64,000 nt of DNA, taken from positions 10,174,501-10,238,500 of the forward strand of contig JAPWDM010000012.1 of the NCBI GenBank assembly GCA_035578155.1, read 5' to 3'. Of this stretch, positions 34,891 to 44,100 are shown piece after piece. Both the position numbers and the translations under genes were made by a program. Each line of letters begins with the position of its first letter. The stretch's first letter is position 1. The notes under the pieces were generated by a model. That model searched no databases. It was not told the DNA's origin and worked only from the letters and a program-made list of their open reading frames with translations. The DNA is from Brachynemurus nebulosus (lineage: Eukaryota; Arthropoda; Insecta; Neuroptera; Myrmeleontidae).

Positions 34891-36455
34891 TCTCTGACAC
34901 ACACTGACACACTGCTATCCACAGTTTTTTTATACATACGCTTAGATCTTGATTACACTAATACATTCGCATGTTTGTGTTGATGCATGATGTGTTTTGG
35001 TTGTATACATATATCATGATCGCTTGGAAGGGTTGACGGTACGACGTCATTCGGCGGCGACAGCGGGCACAGTAGGCAGAGATAGAAATATTACTTCTGA
35101 TTATTCTGTGCTTGTTAACATTTTTTATCCGTGCATGCACTGATCTACCTTACATGCCAGTAGATGTTTACACGTTCATTTTCTTTTACTAGCTCGCCAC
35201 TTTCTATTGGTGCCAACAAATCATTGTGTGTAACCCCGTATTATACCCGTATTACTTCAAGTAATATTTGAAAGCGGGAAAATCAAATTAATTAAAGTAC
35301 AAAAATTATTTATTTTTGAATGAATTACCACACAAGAACGAATTATTATTAGATTTTATATTCATAAATTATTTAATTTTTATTATTATCTTATCTACCA
35401 GGAATATTTTAATTTCTATCACTTTAAAATAGAATTATTTTAACCTCAAATTGAAGTTATTCAATTATCATAACTGGTTTCAATTTCTTCCTTTACCCAC
35501 TTCCAGAAAGTGCAAGGAAAAAAATTATCTTATATGCAAATTAATACGCAATAATGGAAAAACATAATTATAAAAATTAAAAATAATTAATAATGAAAAA
35601 CTAAAATTATTAAACTATTACGTAAGTTAATTTTTGGCCAAATTCAATAATTTCCATTCAAAAACTTATCTTCCTGATTTAATATTTTGGGAATTTTGTA
35701 GAGGCCCGGTTCATGCGATATTTTTTTTTTTAACCGATAAAAACGAAGCAATAGTGGTGGAAATTTTAAATTATGAAAAGTTAAAGCGCGGAAGCATATT
35801 TTTGTTTTGGAAAACTCAAATTTATTAATATTTTTCACAATTTTTTATAATGACAACTATACGATATAGCACATATTTTAAAGCTAGTTAGTGTATAATT
35901 TATTTATAGGAAACGGTAAAAATAATAAAACACTACGAAAGACACTTACATATAACTAGTAAAATAAATAAAAAAAAATTTAATTTAAAAAAAAAAAAAA
36001 AAAAACAAAACAAAACAAAACGGAAAAATTTTATTTTAATTATGACATATATGTAGAACATTGATTCCATAGAGAACATCCAGAACATAGGTACTCACAG
36101 AACACTAGAAGCAAACTAAAATTATTAAAATCCAAAAAGTGTAGATTACTTGGAGTGATTTGTTGGTCTGTCACAGCTTAAGGTGATAAGTCGTGCATCA
36201 GCTCCACCAGAGCAAACAAGCATTGTTAGGTCGTGGTTACTAACAAAGATAAATACATATAATTTTATGATGTGTAATAAAATTTGATTTTGTGTTAATA
36301 AATAACGGCAAGGGTGTAAGGTAAGGGTGTTTGTAGTTCAACATAGTAATACATATACATTTATACCTGCAATATATTTCGTATACAAAATTAAGTACCG
36401 TTTTTTCAAAACTGCATAAGTTTAATATAATTTATTTTTAATACAGCCGAAAAAT

Positions 36456-36693
36456 TTTTATACAAAATTTATAAATAAAAAACAGCATAAAATTATACGG
36501 TTTACACTGTATCAACAGATCGGTTTGATTTATGTAAATTTGGGGCGTCAGTGGGTGGCGTCGGTGGGCGGCGCGCGCCACCCACCGACGCCACCCACTG
36601 ACGCCCCAAATTTACATAAATCAAACCGATCTGTTGATACAGTGTAAACCGTATAATTTTATGCTGTTTTTTATTTATAAATTTTGTATAAAA
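36456..36693. repeat. Near-perfect 238-bp palindrome without spacer
   Basis: Centre between 36574 and 36575 in GGCGCGCGCC. Arms of 119 bp are complementary with a single mismatch noticed near the centre. Each arm goes from A/T-rich (CAGCATAAAATTATACGG) to G/C-rich (GGCGTCAGTGGGTGGCGTCG read inward or outward). No frame or RNA gene recognised. Confidence 0.92.
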
Positions 36694-36734
36694 GATAAAG
36701 GAAAATTATAATTACTATAAAAGGTCATCTCAGT

Positions 36735-36958
36735 GCCGCGCCTGGGACCCTAATTTGTAGGATGCCATGCGTCATGCTAGTAACGGCGCTTCGCGCCGTA
36801 ATTTGTACGACGCTACGCGTCGTTCTCATGACGGCGCTCCGCGTCGTAATTTGTACGACGCGTAGCGTCCGGGCCACAACGGCGCTTCGCACCGTAATTT
36901 GTATGACGCCCGCATCATTCTCATAACGGCGCTCCGCGCCGTAATTTGTACGACAACG
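36735..36958. repeat. 48-bp tandem array of GC-rich small palindromes
   Basis: Four clear units start at 36783, 36831, 36879 and 36926, with a diverged one before them. Each has ACGGCGCTTCGCGCCGT, the spacer AATTTGTACGA and a second palindrome GACGCTACGCGTC. The period is 48, 48, 47. Because 48 is a multiple of three the minus strand stays open for 81 codons (36725-36970), but the resulting 16-residue repeat resembles nothing I know and no start or splice context supports it. Confidence 0.85.
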
Positions 36959-37469
36959 TATCTGACACACTCAGACACACTGCTATCCACAATTTTTTAC
37001 ACATACGCTTAGGGCTTGCATGTATATATATATCACAACTGGAGTATATTCTCTCCGAATAAGAAACATACATAATATGTCGTTCTTTTCAGACGTATTA
37101 AAATAAAAAGGTTAAAATTATTTAAAAAATTTTTTTTTGTAAACTTTTATTATAATTTTCTTTTTTTTTTTAAGATTTAGTAGTTTTACGGTTTTCTCTT
37201 ATTAAATAATAATAAATAATGCAAGTAATTGTGTTAAATTAATTGTTATATCAAAAATGTGAGTAACATTTAAAATGTAATATTTAATAATAAAACGCAA
37301 TTATTTTTAATAAAAATATGTGACCGCGCTTTAACTCTTTAAGTACAATAATTCTCAGCCACATTTGTTTTTTTTTTCCGGCAAACATCGAAATTACAGC
37401 ATGAACCGGTCCTCTACAATTTACCCAATATTTTTATTTCCAGTACTTATATTTAAAAAAAAAATTACA

Positions 37470-38234
37470 ATGCGCCTCGTCACTTTTGACGTAACCGGGA
37501 CATTATTAAAATTTCGTACATCTCCTGGACAACAATACGCGAGTATTGCACAAATTTACGGTATTAAATGTGACGAGAATCATTTGAATGAAACGTTAAA
37601 AATCAATTACGCACAAATGGAGAAGAAACATCCAAATTTTGGATTGAATTCGGGTATTGGATGGCAAAAATGGTGGCAAACCGTTGTATATCAAACATTT
37701 CGCGATGCAAATTGTACGGTGTGCGACGAAACTCTAATAAAAGTGGCGAAAGAGTTAATTTCGGTCTTTAAAACGTCGGCCTGTTGGGAACACGCGAATG
37801 GATGTTTCGATTTATTGAATACTTTGAAAGAGCGAAATATACGTGTCGGCGTAATATCAAATTTTGATACAAGACTGCCCAGTCTTTTGGAAAATATGAA
37901 ACTTAGCGATTATTTTCATTTTGTTCTGTATTCGTACGATATTGGTGTTGAGAAACCAAATTCAAAAATATTTGAAAAAGCTCTCGAATTAAGTGATTTG
38001 CCGGGCATGAAAGCTCACGAGGCGTTACATATCGGCAATTCGATTGAAACGGATTATCGTGGGGCATGTAATGCCGGTTGGAATGCAGCATTAATTGCCT
38101 CCAAGGACTCAAAAAAATATCCAGATATTCCTGCCGAAAATATTTTTACAAGTTTATATGATATTAATCAAAATTTAATACATAGGAATAAATTTTATTC
38201 GGGGCAAAATTTGCTCAAAAAACATAATATTTAA
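37470..38234 (+). CDS. HDHD3: HAD-like hydrolase, HDHD3/REG-2 family
   Basis: Single-exon frame of 254 residues from MRLVTFDVTGTLL to the TAA at 38232, close to the usual ~250. HAD motif I is FDVTGTLL (residues 5-12; nucleophile Asp kept, the second Asp replaced by Thr). Motif II is VISNFD, the motif III Lys is in EKPNSKIFEKAL, and motif IV is HIGNSIETDYRGA, where the family usually has GD rather than GN. Between motifs I and II lies the helical cap, with WQKWWQTVVYQTF. The start at 37470 is chosen because family similarity begins there. An in-frame ATG at 37401 would add 23 hydrophobic residues, but a pyrimidine-rich TTTTTATTTCCAG just upstream of 37444 looks like a 3' splice site of a 5' UTR intron. 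The substrate of this family is unknown; Drosophila REG-2 is rhythmically expressed. Confidence 0.92.
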   Translation: MRLVTFDVTGTLLKFRTSPGQQYASIAQIYGIKCDENHLNETLKINYAQMEKKHPNFGLNSGIGWQKWWQTVVYQTFRDANCTVCDETLIKVAKELISVFKTSACWEHANGCFDLLNTLKERNIRVGVISNFDTRLPSLLENMKLSDYFHFVLYSYDIGVEKPNSKIFEKALELSDLPGMKAHEALHIGNSIETDYRGACNAGWNAALIASKDSKKYPDIPAENIFTSLYDINQNLIHRNKFYSGQNLLKKHNI

Positions 38235-38318
38235 ATGAAAATCGAAATTGTAATTAAAAATTTTTCGACTGTGATATAAGAAAATTTAGTTTATATTTGT
38301 ATAAAATTTTTAAAGAAA

Positions 38319-38324
38319 AATAAA
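38319..38324 (+). terminator. Poly(A) signal AATAAA of the HDHD3-type gene
   Basis: AATAAA lies 85 bp after the stop codon, with a second AATAAA at 38332-38337, followed by an A run and T-rich sequence. Position and spacing fit 3' end formation of the preceding gene. Confidence 0.6.
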
Positions 38325-39033
38325 TTACTAAAATAAAAAAAAAATGTTATTTTTGTTGTAATTTAATAATTTTAATATTACAATTATTGTAATTTTATCC
38401 CGCTCAAAAATCATAATTTTAGTAATTGATTCAAAATGTAAAAATTTTTTAAATGTGGTAAACGTGATAAAATACCAACCTAATAATATTTATTTATTTT
38501 AATGTGTACAGTGGCGTTTTGTAAATAAGTAAACAAGGACTGTCTGATACTAAAATACATATTTAAAAAAAAAATATTTGAGTTTTATAAATTTTTTTTA
38601 AAAATAAAATCTCAGTACTTAATATTTGTTTTAGTATCCGCATAAAAATTTGAAATTTAAAAAAAAAAAAGCCACACAACAATAAAGATCAAAAGTCATT
38701 TGGTTTTTTTGACTATAAATAAAGAACTAATGGTTCGATTTTAATAATTTTTTTTAAAAAATGTTTGTCATTACGGCGGATTAGTGAAAAAAAAAATATA
38801 CTAGAACTCGATACCGATACTGGAAATGTTGGAAAATAAATGGACTGTTAAGCACCACTGGAATAATGTGAACGATGTGAACGGGCTGTAATACGTTCGT
38901 TATTGTAGGTTGCGACCCTCAATGTGTCAAATATGAACTCATCCACTCCAGTGAATAATTTTGAGGTTCCAGCATAAAATTAGAAATAATATAGAACAAA
39001 AATAATAATGTACACCAATTTTTTTGTCACCGC

Positions 39034-39393
39034 CACAGAACAAATAGAACGAATATAACTGTCTCTTTTCTGTAATCACTTATGTGCAAGTATGTGCATT
39101 TTACAGAACTATGTTGTCATTGACTTACAAGCTACCAATGGGTGTGTTTCAATTGTTGTCATATTGTTGGTGTTGTGTTACCGTGTATACGTACATCTAC
39201 GTAGCGCATACATATTATATATTTTTTAACATATGCGTATACAAGATACGCATACACATAACCATTTAGCGCACTACCACACACAACTCCGCGTGCACAT
39301 ATATAACGTAGTGGTGGGATATCTTTTATCCTTTAGCGTTACACTGATTTCAGTAGTATAGAAATATTACCGCTCGTTCTGTGTTATTCTGTG
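39034..39393. mobile_element. hAT-type MITE family H360, copy 2, TSD GTCACCGC
   Basis: CACAGAACAAATAG at the left, TTATTCTGTG at the right. GTCACCGC is exact on both sides (39026-39033, 39394-39401). Its first ~80 bp and last ~50 bp match 32108-32473; the middle has diverged. Confidence 0.85.
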
Positions 39394-39441
39394 GTCACCG
39401 CTATTACACCAAGTTCTTTGATTCATCGCTGATGTCAACTA

Positions 39442-40084
39442 TAGGGATGCTCATTTAAAATATACATCGATGTTTTTTGCGATGCATCAATCGGAAAGGT
39501 TGCATCGATGTTTTTCGATATATCGAATTGAAACATCGATGTTTTCGATGCATCGATAGAAAACATCAAATAATTTAAGAACGAGTATATGTAGATTCTG
39601 ATAGCTCAAAATATAGGACAGAATAGGATAGGAAAATATGAAATCAGAAAAATGAGACACAATCTAAAATTTTAATACTCTTATTTCCCTTATTTCTATT
39701 TGATTATTTTAATGGGAAGTTCACGTGAGAAAATTACAAATTCCAATACTTTCTTTCTAAAACTTTGCATAGAAATAGAATTTCATTTACTCGCTTTATT
39801 TGTATTCTGGTGCGTTGTTGATTCAAAACTTGCGAAGCTTTAGAAAAAAGTCTTTCGCATGGTACGGAGCTGGCCACGCTGGCCACTAAAGTTAAATATT
39901 TATACGCAATTTTGTACAAGTTTACGTATAATTGTATGAGGTGTATATTCAATCTCGATGCATTGAATAAAATGCATCGATATATCGTAAAACATCGACT
40001 GTTACCGATGTATCGGACTGATTCGATACATCGAATGGTAAATATCGATGTTTTCGATACATCGATGTATATCGAGCAACCCTA
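39442..40084 (-). mobile_element. hAT transposon relic, TSD GTCAACTA
   Basis: TAGGGATGCTC and GAGCAACCCTA are inverted ends with one mismatch. GTCAACTA is an exact 8-bp duplication (39434-39441, 40085-40092). Subterminal CATCGATG motifs are repeated many times. The interior holds the end of a hAT transposase on the minus strand. Confidence 0.9.
39734..39952 (-). pseudogene. hAT transposase C-terminal dimerisation segment
   Basis: The minus strand codes for a segment containing SSVPCERLFSKASQVLNQQR, then TRIQIKRVNEILFLCK. This is the conserved hAT family C-terminal (hATC) region: S-x-P-x-E-R-x-F-S, an R residue, then an N/L-rich helix. It ends at a stop at 39734. Nothing of the upstream catalytic domain (RNase H-like fold) is left, so the element cannot move by itself but may still have been mobilised. 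Confidence 0.85.
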
Positions 40085-40124
40085 GTCAACTATCTCAACT
40101 ATCAATGCACTCCTATTCTGCCGC

Positions 40125-40516
40125 GCTAAACGCAAAGGTGGTAACTTGAATGAAGATGTTTTTGACAAAATTGTAGTTTTAGTTTTGCAATCTTTTCGAC
40201 TAACAAAATTTAAATTAATGTTTAATTTTTTCGACTGACAAAATGTAAATGTTTGTTTGAAAATGCTAAAGCTTTTTACCGTATTTTTTTGAAGATACGA
40301 AAAAAATTACTTGGTATTTGATAGATGCAGCAGAACAGCGTACTATTTAGCGACTAAAAGTAAGATACAGGTATTTTTATAGAGCTTTATTTAATTAAAT
40401 AATTATTTATTTCGTTTAATTATAAGATAGAAATGTTGCAAAATTAATTATGTATTGCCTAAAGCTATAAAAACTCATTTTCGTGAAAAAAGCGAGTTAC
40501 CACCTTTGCGCTTAGC
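40125..40516. mobile_element. Inverted-terminal MITE with GCAAAGGTGGTAACT ends
   Basis: GCTAAACGCAAAGGTGGTAA at the left and TTACCACCTTTGCGCTTAGC at the right are inverted with one mismatch over 20 bp. 392 bp, non-coding. No clear target duplication, so the ends may extend a few bases. Confidence 0.65.
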
Positions 40517-41087
40517 ACGGAAGTATTGACTTTTTAGCAACAACCGCCACAGTATATCAATAATTTTTTTATTTATCAGTAATTAGGGTAATTCTAATTA
40601 GGTTATTGTAGTTAGCGATAGAAGAAAATTGATTAGTTTCAGAGGTAAAACTCGCATCAAATAATTTTTATGGTAGATTAGTATGATTCATAATGTTATA
40701 TTTTTTATTTTGATGTGTCTTTTGAAATTTCACGGTAATGTAAAATGCAATTGTCATTTTTTTTTTTTTGTTAGTTTTAGGGGAATTTCGTTTTCGTAAC
40801 CAATTTTTATTTTAATTTAAACTGAACTGTGTAAAATGACATCACACTCATTTAATTATTTCTTAGTGCGTGATAATAACTAAATTAGTTGGCATATCAG
40901 TTATTTTACAATTTTATTAAAAATAATTTTGTTAAGAAATGTTTTAATTGACAAATTCTCGTTATAAGTGAGTGACAAAGTGTGATGTTGCTCATCCTGT
41001 GTGTCGTGTGAAATGATCTATCTGAAAATATTTCTGTTTTTATTTTTAAATTAATTATTTTATTTCGTTAAATCCAATTTCTATTAT
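40517..41087. other. Probable 5' flank/5' UTR of the phosphatase gene
   Basis: Low in repeats compared with the neighbourhood. The transcription start is not evident; no TATA or initiator could be chosen with confidence. Confidence 0.35.
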
Positions 41088-41105
41088 ATGTATTCGAAAA
41101 AATGA
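41088..41105 (+). promoter_or_regulatory. Upstream short ORF overlapping the Ptp61F start
   Basis: ATG at 41088 opens a five-codon frame (MYSKK) whose TGA at 41103-41105 overlaps the phosphatase ATG at 41102 as ATGA. If this part is in the mature 5' leader, initiation at the main ATG would need leaky scanning or reinitiation. Confidence 0.4.
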
Positions 41106-41179
41106 CATCGTCATATAGCAATATTGAATCTGAATATTTGGATATAAATAATCGAAAAGCTTGGCCACATTTTTTTCAG
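41102..41179 (+). CDS. Ptp61F: Ptp61F exon 1
   Basis: 26 codons, [20 protein letters not shown] onward, ending HFFQ before CAG|GTAAAA. Phase 0. Corresponds to the amino-terminal helix before the catalytic core. No better upstream in-frame ATG. Confidence 0.85.
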
Positions 41180-44100
41180 GTAAAAAACACAATCTTTTTT
41201 TCGCTTAAATGTCTGTGCAATGAATTTGTCAAAATTTTTCAATTTGTAGCTTATACGTGCTGAAAGTATGAAATACGATTATAAATGTTTAGAGGCGAAA
41301 AAACCACAAAATAAAAATTTAAATCGTTATCGGGATGTAAATCCGTACGATCATACGAGAATTATTCTATCCAGGGGATCATGTGATTATATTAATGCAA
41401 ATTTAGTAAAGGTAATAAAATTTTATTTGAATTCGCCGATCAAATTATTGTCATATGACTAATCACTTTTTAATGACTCACATAATGACATATACATTCA
41501 GTAAATAATATTTTCTTTTAAAAAAAAAACTACAATTAGTATGGTGCCAAGATTTGATGACAGTTCCGTGTAGAATTCGACAAAATAAAACGAAAAACAA
41601 GAATAAAATTTTTCGATATCTAGCTTCGTTTTCGAAATATTGAACGTTAAACTTGTCTTTAAATTCGGATATACTTATGTATAATATTTTGACAATGAGT
41701 GTGTTCCATTTAGAAAACACAAACGACACTGTGTGACACAGTGCATTGGGGAAAAAGTAATGCCAACCAAATTTCAGTGATTTTTATAAGTACTTACATT
41801 TTTAACAAAAATAGTATATTGTGCAATAAGGGCGGGAAATTGTCGATTGTCCACGAGAGCGAAGTTGAGCGCACGATCGTAGTGAGTGCGCTCATTTGCT
41901 CGAGTGGGCAATCGACAATCCCGCACGAGTTGCACATACTATTTTCTATTACGAATTTTCATGTACTTTTTTCCATTATTACTATTTTTTAATCCTTTTA
42001 AAATAATATTTTTGAGTTTGTCCTTTTTTTTTAATTAAATATTGTTTCAATTATTTTGTTGGTGGTTTCTAGAGAAATAATTATGAATTATTTATTAAAT
42101 GAAAAATTAAGAGGCGGCTTTGCGTGTTTTGATTAAATTTTACGTGTTTTATTGTCAATTTGCATGCGGAGAGTATACTTTCCGCACGCAAAAAAGTATA
42201 TGAGAAGAGTACAGTGGGCAAACAGCTATTTTGCGTACAGAAATGTGTGCGCCAAGTTAGTACTTCTCCCACATGAATAATAAAAAACTATTTTTTTTTG
42301 ACTGGAGTTCCGAAAATGGGAATGCTCAGAATCATTTGAAATTTTTACCAGACACTCGACAATATTAGTTACGACTAGTTATTTTTGACAATATACTTCG
42401 ACTTTGATATAAAAACTAGGTGGTAAGGTTAGTTGAGGTTAGGTTAGTTTAATGAGTTTTGGCAGTATACTTCGACTTTGACACACATGCATACAAAATA
42501 AAAAAAGAAAATCCAAAAAAATTTTTTTTTCAAATTTAATGACAGTTTTCCAGCATTTCCAGTACCGATATCGAGTTGTAGTATTTTTTTAACTAATCCG
42601 CCGACATTTTTCACAAAATAGTCAGGGAATTTTTTAATAAAATTTCTGGAAAACCTGGAAGTCAGGGAATTTGATTTTTAAAAATCTGTGGCCACCATGT
42701 AGTTATTAGTTAGTTTTGACAATATACTTCAACTTTGATATAAAAACTAGGTGGTGAGTTTAATTAAGGTTAGATTAGGTTAGGTTAGTTTAGTTAGTTT
42801 TGACAATATACTTCGATTTTGATATAAAAACTAGGTGGTGAGGTTAGTTTAGTTAGTTTTGGCAATATACTTCGTCTTTGATATAAAACTAGGTCACCCA
42901 GTATCATTTGTGTTTTCTAAATGGAACACGTCCAGTGTGTCCGAATTTCAAGACAAGTTTAACGTTCAATATCTCGAAAACGAAGCGGGATATCGAAAAA
43001 TTGTATTCTTGTTTTTCGTTTTATTTTGCCGAGTTCTACAAGAAATTGTGATCAAATCTTGACGCCGTACTAGTCGTAGTCTTGCCCATTCAATAAATAA
43101 TTTTTTCTTAAAAATACATTTTTTAATTTTTTTTTTACAAAATTTAGGTAGAAAAAGCTAATCGGCGCTACATTTTAACACAAGGACCTTTACCGGAAAC
43201 TGTCGGCCATTTTTGGTTGATGGTGTGGGAACAAAAATCAAAAGCAATTCTGATGTTAAATAAATTAGTGGAAAATCGTCAAGTCAAATGCCACTGTTAT
43301 TGGCCGGAAAATATTGGGCCCGATTACACAATGTATTTTAATGATATCGGTCTTAAACTGGAATATTTATCGTTCGAAGATGAATCGTATTACGTTAAAA
43401 GACATTTCAAGTGAGTTCTCGACGAGTTCTCGTGTTAAATTTTATATAATGTTTTGGTTCGTCATTTTTTAGGTTAATAGACATGGAAACTAATTCTTCG
43501 CGGGAGATAATACAATTCCATTACACTACGTGGCCGGATTTCGGTGTTCCGAGTTCGCCAACGGCATTCTTAGAATTTCTGCGGGCTGTTCGAGAGTCCG
43601 GTGCGTTAGAAAATAATGTGGGTCCGGCTGTGGTCCATTGTAGCGCTGGTATCGGCCGATCTGGAACATTTTGCCTAGTTGATTCGTGTTTAATTCTTGT
43701 AAGTTTTTTTTCTGTTTCCGCTTCCGTTTCCCGAAAGATAAAACCGTTTCTGTTTCCAGATTGAAAAATATGGAATTAATTCGATCGATGTGAAAGAAGT
43801 ATTAATGGAGATGAGACGTTCACGAATGGGGTTGATTCAGACACCAGACCAGTTGCGTTTCTCGTATCAGGCGATAATTGAAGGGGCAAAACGATTAGTG
43901 AGTCCCAGTAATGAACAGGATAAACAGGAGGTATTAAGTTATACGATATTTATGTTACGAACGTTAAATGGGGTTACAAGAAATTTTGTTGATTTTATTT
44001 TTAATAAGCGTAGTTAAGAAATATGCTTCTATGGATGGTTGTGATAATAAGTTGGACAGTCTGTTGGTCACGCAAGGATTACAGGAGTGCCTCTGGTGGT

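Larger units (their letters stand above)
34891..37012. repeat. ~55-bp direct repeats bracketing a palindrome and tandem array
   Basis: 34891-34945 and 36961-37012 are direct copies (both contain CACACTGCTATCCACA and ACATACGCTTAG), about 2.07 kb apart. Between them are a fragment of the GGCGCC element (35100-35230), A/T-rich DNA, the palindrome at 36456 and the 48-bp array. They could be remnants of a larger element's ends. Confidence 0.5.
41497..43110. repeat. Inverted repeat spanning intron 2 of Ptp61F
   Basis: 41497-41735 and 42902-43110 are inverted copies (shared GTTTTCTAAATGGAACAC, CAAGTTTAACGTTCAATAT, TTCTTGTTTTTCGTTTTATT). The arms begin 86 bp after exon 2 and end 38 bp before exon 3, so nearly the whole intron is a fold-back. 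Confidence 0.8.

Noticed and set aside
36725..36970. 81-codon minus-strand frame across the 48-bp array
   Set aside because: Open only because the repeat length is divisible by three. The product is a 16-residue repeat with no known similarity, signal or splice context.
37401..37469. 23-residue hydrophobic amino-terminal extension of the HDHD3-type protein
   Set aside because: Not matched by the family, and overlaps a likely splice acceptor; the start at 37470 is preferred.
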